Both the position numbers and the translations under genes were made by a program. The notes under the pieces were generated by a model. It saw nothing but the letters and a program-made list of their open reading frames with translations, was not told the origin of the DNA and searched no databases. Below, one piece after another: positions 1-9,367 of a DNA stretch of 55,945 bases (within the stretch, counting starts at the first letter, position 1; each line of letters starts with the position of its first letter). The DNA comes from Bacteroidales bacterium (lineage in GTDB: Bacteria > Bacteroidota > Bacteroidia > Bacteroidales > VadinHA17), in contig PLNF01000078.1 in NCBI GenBank assembly GCA_003141715.1, positions 7,011-62,955 of the forward strand. The letters run 5' to 3'.

Positions 1-3000
1 TAGCACAGACAGCGACCTATACGATAACACCAACATCAGGGAGCTGTACGGGAGGAACCTTTATAGTAACAGTAACAGTAAGTCCGGCACCGGCAATAAC
101 AACGATGACCACTTCAATATGCAGTGGAGTTGGATTTACGGTAACGCCTGTTAATAACACAAATGGTATAGTACCCGTAGGGACGACCTATGATTGGGCA
201 GCTCCGACAATTACAGGAGGCATAACAGGAGGAGCATCAGGTTCAGCAGCAGCGAATATCAGTGGTACACTCACCAATCCTACGAATATAGCACAGACAG
301 CGACCTATACGGTTACACCATTATCAGGAGGTTGTACAGGTACCCCGTTTAACCTTGTAGTTACAGTTAATCCTACAGCAGTACTTACGAGTGCAGCGGT
401 TACCGTTCCTATTGATTGTTTTGGAGGTACAGCTACAGTAACCCTGGCAGCCACAGGAGGAACAGCTCCTATTTCATATACATTTAATGGAGTCACTAAT
501 ACTACTGGTGTGTTTACAGGGGTATTGGCAGGTACAGCCAAGGTTTACAGCATAACTGATGCACATGGTTGTGGACCTTTAACAGGTACGATAGATGTGA
601 CCCAACCTGTCGTTTTAGACGCAGCAGGATCTGTAATTAGTCAAAGCTGCAATAGTTGTAATGATGCAAAAATTAATCTCACGGTTTCCGGCGGAACTTT
701 ACCATATTCCTTTGCCTGGACCGCCCCTGGGGGCTATAGTTCCACTACTCAAAACATTACTTCATTAAAACCTAATTCTTATAGCGGCGTGGTTATGGAT
801 GCACATGGCTGTTCAAAGACAGTTTATACTGAAGTAATCAATCCTTTCGTTGTGACTAACAACGGTGATGCAAATGAAATTGGAACTCTTCGGTATGCTA
901 TTAATTATGCAAATAGCCATAATAACACCACTACTGATCTGATAACTTTTAATATACCGTTGGGACTTCAATCTACTGTTCAACCGGTTGGTCCGTTACC
1001 AGATATAACAGGGTCGTTGGTTATCGATGGCTATACCCAGCCGGGAGCTTCCTTTAATGATTTAATTTTAAGCATCGAAATTGAAGGAACAAATGCAGGT
1101 GCCGGATCTAACGGTCTGACAATTAAATCAAGTGGTTGCACTATAAAAGGACTTGTTATAGATGGATTTTCCGGAAACGGCATTCAGGTTTTCAGCGGTA
1201 CGGGAAATCTGATCAGCGCTAATTCAATTTTTAATAATGGCACACTTGGCATTGATCTGGGAACCAATGGTGCAGTAACTCCAAATGATGTGGGTGATGG
1301 TGATTCAGGTCCTAATAATCTGCAGAACTTCCCTGTTCTGACATCTGTCAATTTTAGCCCGGGAAATGTTACTGTGAATGGATCCTTAAATAGTACTAAA
1401 TCTGTTCTTTACAAACTAGAATTTTTCGCCAATAAGGTAGCTGATAATACTGGTTATGGTGAAGGACAGACTTATCTTGGTTCCACAACAGTAACAACCA
1501 ATAGTGCCGGTAACGCAACATTTGCTGTCACACTTCCGACCTTGGCCAAGTATGGCGACGTGATTACGGCTACTGCAACCAATCCTTCAGGTAACACTTC
1601 TGAATTTTCAGAAGCAATCGGAGGTTTGCAGAACCAGATACTTGCCAGTAGTAATATTCCTTTCCATTATCAAGTCAACGGACAAGGAGTAAAGATTATT
1701 CCAAGTACAGCTGTTGTCAATGAAGTAATAAAGGCATTTGGCAACTGGAGTGGAATTGCAACATCAAGCATGAGTTTCACATATGATAATAAACCAACAC
1801 CTCCACAATATGCTTCTGCTTCCGACAAGATCAATCTGGTATCTTTCACGGATAATAAATTTCCATTCAGCCCGGGAATTCTTGCTGTTACCGCCAAAAC
1901 GCTGAAGATAGGAGCAACTGATGCCGAGGCTCAGATCATTGATGCTGATATTATCTTTAATCCTTATTATGTGAATAACTCAACTTACGACTTTGGGATC
2001 GCTGACAATCCATTATATACTGGATTTTTCGATATACAGAGTGTTGCAACGCATGAAATAGGACATGTTCTGGGATTATTACATTCCGGAGTGTATAGTG
2101 CAACCATGTGGTTTGAAGTCGGGCCGGGTACTACTGATAGAAGTCTTGAGCAGGATGATAAATCGTGGTTAAGCTATCGCTATCCCAATGGTGCAAATTA
2201 TAAGGCTGCTTTCGGATCAATATCCGGGAATATTAGATATGGTTATATTGGGGACGCGACAAAAGGTTATCCTGAACCAGTAGCCGGAGCCATTGTTTTG
2301 GCCGTCGATCCCACAACTGATCTGCCAGTGGTACATGCCTACAGCGATGCGAACGGAAATTATTTAATACCCGGAGTTCCTCCCGGGACATACCGCGTTT
2401 ACATAATGCCACTAAACGGCGATGTATACGGCCGTGACCTGACACCAGCTAATATAAGCCCGTATATTTATGCCAATACTATCTATACCGATTATCCGGG
2501 AGAATTCTATAATTATCCTGATCTCGCGTATGAGCCAGGCATTCCACCAACAAATGTTAATGTTTTAGCCGGGAAAGAAACCAGTGGTATAAACTTTATC
2601 ACTAATATAGACAAAACGCCCCCAACGGTTAAATCAGTTGTTCCTGCCGTCGGTACTTCAAACGCCTCGGTACTCCCGGATATTTTGATCACATTTTCAG
2701 AACCCGTGGATATGAACACCGTGACAGGTCAGTCCTGTTATTTGACCAAGGCAGGAAGTAGTACTGCAATCAGTGGAAATTATCAGCCTGCCGGATTTGA
2801 AGAAAACTCTGATAAAATTCTGTTTACCCTTCCGGAGAATGCTCTTGATTACGAATCTGATTATACTCTTCATATTACATCAGGTGTTACTGATCTGAAA
2901 GCAAATCATTTAGTGTCAGAATATAAAAGTGCCTTCCATACAGTGGCTAAAGATGTAGAACCTCCAACTATAAAGAGTACCATACCTGAAAATAACGCTG

Positions 3001-5549
3001 TTAATATATTCCTGACAGATAAGATCATGGTATTTTTCTCCGAACCGATGATCAAGAGTACGGTAGAAAGCAGCTTTGTGTTGACTACTGATAATGGTAC
3101 AGTAAAAGTAGATTGTACACCCGGCTGGGATGAATATACGACTTTTACTCTTTCACCAAAGAGCCCTCTGATTGAAGGGAAGAATTATTTTCTTGCCTGG
3201 ACAAATATGGCTACTGATTTATCCGGAAACGGACTCACTGCCGGATCAATCAATTTCTGGACTATTCCTGTTGCTGCGCCAACAGTTACTTATCTGGAAC
3301 CTGGTTCAAGTCTGACGACAAATGTTGCGGCAGAAACTGCTTTAGTTGTTGATTTTTCAGAACCTATTAATACAACTACCATAAATTCAACAACATTCAA
3401 ATTACTTGTGGGTACGACCACACAGCAGGTTTCCGGTTCTTTTGAATTTCTTAATGATAATTCAAGAGTGGTTTTCAGACCTGCTGCAAATCTAAGCTTC
3501 GGCCAGAAATACACAATTAATCTGACCACTGGGATTCAGGATGTTTCTAAGGCAATAGGGAGCTTTGCAGGAAAGACTACAACATTTACAACTGGAACAA
3601 AACCTTCAAAACCCCATATTGATTATATTGATCCACCGTCAGGTGAAACAGGTTCGAAAGTCCTAATAGGCGGATCTGGTTTTGATCCTAATCCTTTAAA
3701 TAATAAAGTTACATTTGCTGGTTTTGCTTCATCCAGTGTGAATGCTTTTGCTGTAAGTGCATCGCTTACCAGCCTCACGGTTATAGTTCCTTACGGAGCT
3801 GTCTCAGGTAATGTGAGGGTTACCACGAATGGGGTCCTGGACGATCAGGATGCTAGCAATTTATCAATATATTTTTATATTGTTTCGAATACGGATCCTT
3901 GCAACACTGCCTATGGGAGTACTAATACAGGATCCAATCCACATGGTGGTGCATTGAGTTATGATGGCGCAACTGCTTATGTGACCAATTACGGAGATAA
4001 TACAGTTTCAGTTATTGCAAATTTGGATAAAAGTGATCCAACACAAGGACCCTACGAACTAACCCGTATTCAGGTTGGGACTTCACCAATGGAGATTGCT
4101 ATTGATCCTACCGGAACAAAAGCCTATGTGACAAATTTTAATTCGCGCAACGTTTCGGTAATAGATTTGACTGATGCAAACGGAACAAAGAATCAGGTTA
4201 TTCAAACAATTAATGTAGGCGTAAATCCTTATGGAATTGTCGTAAATGGTGATAAAGTATATGTAGCTAATTATGGCTCCAATAATATTACTATTATTAA
4301 TGTAGATCCGGCCAGCGGTGGATTCGACCACGCTGTTGCCAATATAAATACGGGAACCCAGAACAGGGATATTGGCATTACTCCAGATGGTGGACTTCTT
4401 GTAGTTACCGGTAACAATGGCCTTACATTAATTAAAATAATGCAGACGACGCTTGGCTTTGACTATGCAGTTTCTAATTCAAATTCAGGATCATCGACCA
4501 GAAATGAGTCGCTCACTACTGATGCCGGAACTGCAATTGTGACTACAATGGCCGGGGATATCTTCTTTGTTGACATAGCACCAGGAGATAATTTTGGCGC
4601 AGCTTATGGCAATTATAATGGCGGTTCCCCGTCTGGCGGTGGAAAAACATCTTATGATGGCCTGTACTATTATGTAACCAATCCTGATGATAATCAGGTT
4701 ACCGTTTATAAAATTACTTATGAAGGAAGTGGTTCAGGTTCAGGTACAGTTTCATCGTCTTCAGGATTAGCGCTTAAATATTATGCAATCATTCCTGTTG
4801 GAGATTCACCGGAAAATATAGCAATAGATCCGGCTAATGACAGGCTAATTGTAGTTAATTCCGGAAGCAACAATATCACTGAGGTCTCAATTTGTTGCCC
4901 TGCCAGTGAAACCGCTCTTGATTTAATTAAAGATATGGTTTTCCCAATAACTCAAATGATGAATGGCAATGCTATTCAGAGATTATTGGGGAGAATGCTT
5001 ATAGGGAGACTGAATGATGCAACCAAAAATATTATACTAGGTAAACCAAAGACTGCAATCATTAACCTTAATACTTTTATCCTCATAGTTAAAGTTGGTA
5101 GTATATTCCCTTTTGATGAACCTTATATTGCAGATGATCTGATAAAAACTGCACAAAGAATCATTTCCATGCTTCAAAATCCGGTCACCACCAAGTCTGT
5201 GCTGTCAGAGCCTTCTCTTGCTGATACTGAACAAGTAAATCAGGATTTGATACCGGTATCTAAGCTTGGGGTCATTTATCCAAACCCCTTCAGTCAATCA
5301 ATTACAATAAATTACCAGGTGGCTGAAGATAAAGAGACCCCGACTAAAGTGCAGATTATGGTCTATGATATTAATGGACGGATAGTATGCACTCTTGTCG
5401 ATAAAATGATGCAACAAGGCATTTATACTGATTCGTGGAAAGGGACTTATGATGATGGAACCCATGCGCCCTACGGTACCTATTTTGTACTTTTCAGGGC
5501 GGGTGGCGTAGAAGAGGTAAGCAAAGTTATACTAATCAAACCACGATAG
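1..5549 (+). CDS. Large secreted multidomain T9SS cargo protein, 5' truncated by the window edge: PKD/SprB-like repeats, matrixin-like metalloprotease motif, carboxypeptidase-regulatory-like domain, three Big_5 Ig-like domains, IPT/TIG, YVTN beta-propeller repeats, C-terminal type A sorting domain
   Basis: Frame is open upstream of the listed ATG at 105 (codons from nt 3 read AQTATYTITPTSGSCTGGTF). HEIGHVLGLLHS zinc motif followed by SATMW. Repeated 'PPTVKSVVPA..FSEPVD' units. YVTNYGDNTVSVI repeats. C-terminal 'GVIYPNPFSQSITINYQV...YGTYFVLFRAGG...KVILIK'. Confidence 0.85.
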   Translation, partial: AQTATYTITPTSGSCTGGTFIVTVTVSPAPAITTMTTSICSGVGFTVTPVNNTNGIVPVGTTYDWAAPTITGGITGGASGSAAANISGTLTNPTNIAQTATYTVTPLSGGCTGTPFNLVVTVNPTAVLTSAAVTVPIDCFGGTATVTLAATGGTAPISYTFNGVTNTTGVFTGVLAGTAKVYSITDAHGCGPLTGTIDVTQPVVLDAAGSVISQSCNSCNDAKINLTVSGGTLPYSFAWTAPGGYSSTTQNITSLKPNSYSGVVMDAHGCSKTVYTEVINPFVVTNNGDANEIGTLRYAINYANSHNNTTTDLITFNIPLGLQSTVQPVGPLPDITGSLVIDGYTQPGASFNDLILSIEIEGTNAGAGSNGLTIKSSGCTIKGLVIDGFSGNGIQVFSGTGNLISANSIFNNGTLGIDLGTNGAVTPNDVGDGDSGPNNLQNFPVLTSVNFSPGNVTVNGSLNSTKSVLYKLEFFANKVADNTGYGEGQTYLGSTTVTTNSAGNATFAVTLPTLAKYGDVITATATNPSGNTSEFSEAIGGLQNQILASSNIPFHYQVNGQGVKIIPSTAVVNEVIKAFGNWSGIATSSMSFTYDNKPTPPQYASASDKINLVSFTDNKFPFSPGILAVTAKTLKIGATDAEAQIIDADIIFNPYYVNNSTYDFGIADNPLYTGFFDIQSVATHEIGHVLGLLHSGVYSATMWFEVGPGTTDRSLEQDDKSWLSYRYPNGANYKAAFGSISGNIRYGYIGDATKGYPEPVAGAIVLAVDPTTDLPVVHAYSDANGNYLIPGVPPGTYRVYIMPLNGDVYGRDLTPANISPYIYANTIYTDYPGEFYNYPDLAYEPGIPPTNVNVLAGKETSGINFITNIDKTPPTVKSVVPAVGTSNASVLPDILITFSEPVDMNTVTGQSCYLTKAGSSTAISGNYQPAGFEENSDKILFTLPENALDYESDYTLHITSGVTDLKANHLVSEYKSAFHTVAKDVEPPTIKSTIPENNAVNIFLTDKIMVFFSEPMIKSTVESSFVLTTDNGTVKVDCTPGWDEYTTFTLSPKSPLIEGKNYFLAWTNMATDLSGNGLTAGSINFWTIPVAAPTVTYLEPGSSLTTNVAAETALVVDFSEPINTTTINSTTFKLLVGTTTQQVSGSFEFLNDNSRVVFRPAANLSFGQKYTINLTTGIQDVSKAIGSFAGKTTTFTTGTKPSKPHIDYIDPPSGETGSKVLIGGSGFDPNPLNNKVTFAGFASSSVNAFAVSASLTSLTVIVPYGAVSGNVRVTTNGVLDDQDASNLSIYFYIVSNTDPCNTAYGSTNTGSNPHGGALSYDGATAYVTNYGDNTVSVIANLDKSDPTQGPYELTRIQVGTSPMEIAIDPTGTKAYVTNFNSRNVSVIDLTDANGTKNQVIQTINVGVNPYGIVVNGDKVYVANYGSNNITIINVDPASGGFDHAVANINTGTQNRDIGITPDGGLLVVTGNNGLTLIKIMQTTLGFDYAVSNSNSGSSTRNESLTTDAGTAIVTTMAGDIFFVDIAPGDNFGAAYGNYNGGSPSGGGKTSYDGLYYYVTNPDDNQVTVYKITYEGSGSGSGTVSSSSGLALKYYAIIPVGDSPENIAIDPANDRLIVVNSGSNNITEVSICCPASETALDLIKDMVFPITQMMNGNAIQRLLGRMLIGRLNDATKNIILGKPKTAIINLNTFILIVKVGSIFPFDEPYIADDLIKTAQRIISMLQNPVTTKSVLSEPSLADTEQVNQDLIPVSKLGVIYPNPFSQSITINYQVAEDKETPTKVQIMVYDINGRIVCTLVDKMMQQGIYTDSWKGTYDDGTHAPYGTYFVLFRAGGVEEVSKVILIKPR

Positions 5550-5568
5550 AAGAACGTAAAATTGATTA

Positions 5569-5600
5569 AAAGCGGAGGTATTAACTTCCGCTTTTTTTTT
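5569..5600 (+). terminator. Rho-independent terminator after the T9SS cargo gene
   Basis: agcggaggt-atta-acttccgct stem followed by a run of T. Confidence 0.7.
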
Positions 5601-5629
5601 CGAAATATGATATTCAAGTTATTCTTTAT

Positions 5630-5734
5630 CAATTACCGTCGGTTTTTAACCTACGGTTTTGCAAACCAAAAACGTACGGGCTTTAGCCCAAAAGGATTTA
5701 TTGGTCTAAAGCTCTGGAAGAAAGTGACTCTGAA
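5630..5734. repeat. REP-like palindromic element, copy A (3' flank of TIR-TPR copy 1)
   Basis: accgtcggttttTAacctacggt plus gggctttagccca...tggtctaaagctct. Near-identical to 53923-54026. Confidence 0.7.
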
Positions 5735-5750
5735 TGAACATCAGCGAATA

Positions 5751-7355
5751 TTATTTCATTATCTCCTGAAGGTGCTTGATTGTAACTTCCTTTAAATGCC
5801 TTTTTGCTTCATTAATCTTTACGGAATCTGTCTCTAAATCAATGTAATTCTGCCAAAGATCTATGCTCCTGGTTATCTTTCCGGCAGCTTCGTATGCTTT
5901 TGCCAGGTACAGGTTTGTTTCAGGTTCCTCAGGCTTGATTTTATTTGAAAGTTCAAGATATTTCAGGGCCGAATCAGGTTGTTCCTGCATTAAATAGGCG
6001 TTGCCAAGATTTCGATACACAAGGTAAATATACTTCGATCCAGGATATTGCTCCCTGGCCTTATTCAGGATTAATATTGCTTCAATTGGCTGATCCATTG
6101 AATTATATAAATTACCCAGTGCACTACATGAGCGAACATAAACCGTATCGGTGTGGAATGTGGAATCTATCTTAATTGCTTCCTTGTACCAGTGAATTGC
6201 CTGTTTATAGTCTTTCTTGTCATGCAGGGCAAAAGCCATGTTATATGCTGCCCCGCTATTTTTGGGATCATATCCTATAGCCTTAATGGTTTGCATCAGC
6301 GCCTGATTTAAATCGCCCTGTTTATAACTTAATACAGCCAAAGAACTCCACGCATACGAGTATTTTGGATCGCTTGAAAATGCAAGGTCCAGTTCTGCTT
6401 TTGCAGCCTCAAACTCTTTATTATCGATATAAACTATTGATTTTTTGACATGAGATCTTGCAACTTCTCTTTTAGAGTTACCAGCACCTAAAAAGCCGAA
6501 CGGGCCTTTCCTGCCAAATGCTAAGACAACCATTAAAGCGATAAACAAAATTGAAAAGATGTACTTATAATTGTTTTTAATCCAATAACCGCCCTGTTTT
6601 TGTAGCCAACCGGTGTCTTTTTTCTGAATTTTCCCCTTAGTTTGTGGTTGAAGACCCGATGGATTATGACTTTCATCCCCAATAAGAATGTCTGTATTTT
6701 TTTGGTCCATGGATTCAATTAATGACCAGTTTTCTACATGAGATGTTTTCCGGATACTTTTTAAGCTTCCTATAAGCTCATCAATGGCATTTGCTACTTT
6801 GTTGATCTGGTCGCGATAGTAAACTTTATTCAGATTATCGAGAGGACGGTCTTCGCTGGCTCTTAATGGTCTGTTGACGCCGACAGATTTATAAATAAAA
6901 TCAACTCCGCGAAGTGCTCCTCCCAGTACCATTTCAAACAACTTAATATCAGAAATATCCGGCTCGTGAATCCGAACAGGAAGTACACGGCTAGCCACAT
7001 TCCCATTTGGTAATGGTATCTTCAATCCAAACTGATCATGGGAGCTTTGTCCAATAAATGCTTTAAACTCATGTTCCCATGCAAATGATTTTGGATCACA
7101 ATAGGTTCGTGAAATAACCGGAATAAAAATAAGACATTTAAGCTTCTCTTTCAGGGAGGCATCAACATCGTGTGTCTCTAAAAGTCCATCATGATGGTCA
7201 ATGTCAAAATAGACACTGATCTCTTCTTTAAAAGTTGCCCCCAGTTCCCGCTTCAGATTGTCAACAAATTCAGTTACCCAACCATCATATTTATTGTCCT
7301 TCTGGCGGTAGCTTATGAAGATGTCGTATTCATAACCCGGAATTATACTTGCCAT
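5751..7355 (-). CDS. TIR domain protein with transmembrane segment and C-terminal TPR repeats (copy 1)
   Basis: N-term YDIFISYRQKDNKYDGWVTEFVDNLKREL...VYFD...FIPVISRTYCDPKSFAWEHEFKAF (TIR). TM 'YIFSILFIALMVVLAFG'. Repeated TPR-like units (AYNMAFALHDKKDYKQAIHWYKEAIKID). Confidence 0.9.
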   Translation of the reverse strand: MASIIPGYEYDIFISYRQKDNKYDGWVTEFVDNLKRELGATFKEEISVYFDIDHHDGLLETHDVDASLKEKLKCLIFIPVISRTYCDPKSFAWEHEFKAFIGQSSHDQFGLKIPLPNGNVASRVLPVRIHEPDISDIKLFEMVLGGALRGVDFIYKSVGVNRPLRASEDRPLDNLNKVYYRDQINKVANAIDELIGSLKSIRKTSHVENWSLIESMDQKNTDILIGDESHNPSGLQPQTKGKIQKKDTGWLQKQGGYWIKNNYKYIFSILFIALMVVLAFGRKGPFGFLGAGNSKREVARSHVKKSIVYIDNKEFEAAKAELDLAFSSDPKYSYAWSSLAVLSYKQGDLNQALMQTIKAIGYDPKNSGAAYNMAFALHDKKDYKQAIHWYKEAIKIDSTFHTDTVYVRSCSALGNLYNSMDQPIEAILILNKAREQYPGSKYIYLVYRNLGNAYLMQEQPDSALKYLELSNKIKPEEPETNLYLAKAYEAAGKITRSIDLWQNYIDLETDSVKINEAKRHLKEVTIKHLQEIMK

Positions 7356-7405
7356 AGTGCAAGAAAATTTTACATAGTTTTTCGTAATTAGCTATCCGTC
7401 GCTCC

Positions 7406-9298
7406 TTATATCCTGATTCCAATAACCAGAATATCATCGGTCTGCTCTTCATTATTTTCTTCTCTCCACTGCTCGATCTCTTCGTATAACCTGTCACTTT
7501 GTTCAAGCATAGAACATTCCCGGAGATTAAGTAGAAAATTCATTAATCTTTTTCTCTGATATTTCTTATGATGCTTCCCGCCAAATTGATCGGCATAACC
7601 ATCTGAACATAAATAAATTATATCGCCTGAATTTAGCTGTATTTTCTCCGATGCGAACATACATTCCTCATCTTCACTGGAATCCTCAGGAAGGCTTTTA
7701 GACTGATATTCAATCAGTTCACCTTTTGTAATTCGGTATAACGAATTCTTAACTCCGGAGTATGAAAGGACATTATTCCTCGTATCCAGAATACAAAGAA
7801 CGATGTCCATATCATCCGAAATACCTGTTCCATCCGAATCATTTCGCATAAACCGGTGTATTTTGGAGTATAAATTATGTAAAATATAAGATGGTTCAGT
7901 CAGTCTTATTTCATTCACAGCCTGGTCAAGAATACCATAACCTAATATACTCAGCAGTGCCCCGGGAATCCCATGTCCGGTAGAATCCGCCACAGCAAAT
8001 ATTATCAGATGCTCCCGTTTACTGAAAAAATAGAAATCACCGCTTACAATGTCTTTTGGTTTAAACAGGACAAAACTGTCAGGGAAACATTCCCTGATAT
8101 AAAGATCATCAGGTAAAAAAGTCTCCTGGATATGCTGTGCATAATTATAGCTGCCCTCTACCTCATTGATAGCCTCTTCAATCTTATTATTCCTGATCCT
8201 TATCATTTCCTCTATCTCAGGAGTCCACGTAGCCAGTTTTCTGATCTGATCATTTAATTCCCTGGTTTCATCTAATATTTTGTGTATGCTGCTCTGAGGT
8301 TTTATTGCGTATGATAATTTTTTAATCCTGTTGGGTGAAACAGGAAAGGCTTCATAGTCAATATCCTGTAGGAAAGAGGGGATTAGTTTCACAAGTTCGC
8401 GGTCCTTTTCTTTCTCTGATTCACTCAACTCTTCATATGATATTAAGCTTGGGTGTGTTTTCTTAATATCATCTTTTATACTACCGAAAGTCCAGCCATT
8501 TAATCTCTTCTCCCAACTCCACCTGATATGTTCTACTCTGGCCATGGTTTCAATTTCTTCCTGGTTCAGATGAAGAGCAAAAGGTTTAAAGCCTTTTTTA
8601 ACCTGCCTGATCTTATATCCGATTGATAATAATTTTGTTGGAATATGTGCTGCATTGTCTATGTTAGAGTATTTTATATCGTCAGGCAGATCATCAAAAC
8701 CGGAGGTATATTGATTTCCAGAATTATAAAAAATGTAATTATTTGCCTTTATGTTTTGGTTTCTAATCTCATGCAAATACATGGAGTGAATAGCCCTGGC
8801 AAGTTTTTTAATCATTAACATGTTAATCTCAACAACCTCCTCTTGCCGGATAACTTCATACCCTATCTTTTTAAGCTCGACAGGGATTAAATAATTAAGT
8901 TCCATGCAGAATTTCTGCTGGTCTTTAATTGTACTTTGAAAGGATTTATGAGAAATGATATTGTCATGATCCCTTTGTGCAAGTTTTGTAACCTCATCGT
9001 CGGTTATAATACATGTCCTGCAAAAATCTTCAAAAGGACGTATGAAAAGATTTAAGGTTCTGAATTTATCCGGTATTTCTGCTGTATAGTCATACCAGAA
9101 TGATTTTTCAGCTTTTGTGAGGTTTTTAAATTCTTTATTGAGAGTAGAAGAAAATGTCATTGGAGAACCTGATTCCTTAATATCCTGATAAAGACTTTCT
9201 GCAATCGGGTAAACAAAAAGTTTCTTATACATTTTCTTATCAGGAAACATGTTCTGAGATAACTGATTATCGGTATTATATGTAATTTTTGAACACAT
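7406..9298 (-). CDS. RyR-domain protein fused to SpoIIE/PP2C-type serine phosphatase
   Basis: MARVEHIRWSWEKRLNGWTFG is RyR-like. C-terminal SpoIIE motifs VSGDFYFF, VADSTGHGIPGALLSILG, LCSDGYADQFGG, TDDILVIGI. Confidence 0.85.
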   Translation of the reverse strand: MCSKITYNTDNQLSQNMFPDKKMYKKLFVYPIAESLYQDIKESGSPMTFSSTLNKEFKNLTKAEKSFWYDYTAEIPDKFRTLNLFIRPFEDFCRTCIITDDEVTKLAQRDHDNIISHKSFQSTIKDQQKFCMELNYLIPVELKKIGYEVIRQEEVVEINMLMIKKLARAIHSMYLHEIRNQNIKANNYIFYNSGNQYTSGFDDLPDDIKYSNIDNAAHIPTKLLSIGYKIRQVKKGFKPFALHLNQEEIETMARVEHIRWSWEKRLNGWTFGSIKDDIKKTHPSLISYEELSESEKEKDRELVKLIPSFLQDIDYEAFPVSPNRIKKLSYAIKPQSSIHKILDETRELNDQIRKLATWTPEIEEMIRIRNNKIEEAINEVEGSYNYAQHIQETFLPDDLYIRECFPDSFVLFKPKDIVSGDFYFFSKREHLIIFAVADSTGHGIPGALLSILGYGILDQAVNEIRLTEPSYILHNLYSKIHRFMRNDSDGTGISDDMDIVLCILDTRNNVLSYSGVKNSLYRITKGELIEYQSKSLPEDSSEDEECMFASEKIQLNSGDIIYLCSDGYADQFGGKHHKKYQRKRLMNFLLNLRECSMLEQSDRLYEEIEQWREENNEEQTDDILVIGIRI

Positions 9299-9367
9299 TT
9301 GGATACCTGTTTTTCTACCTGATTATTTAAGTACCATAACAAATTACATAAGATGCTTGTAGAGATA

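Noticed and set aside
5562-5795. 77-aa plus-strand ORF after the T9SS gene
   Set aside because: Spans a terminator, a REP-like element and the antisense of the TIR-TPR C-terminus; non-coding.
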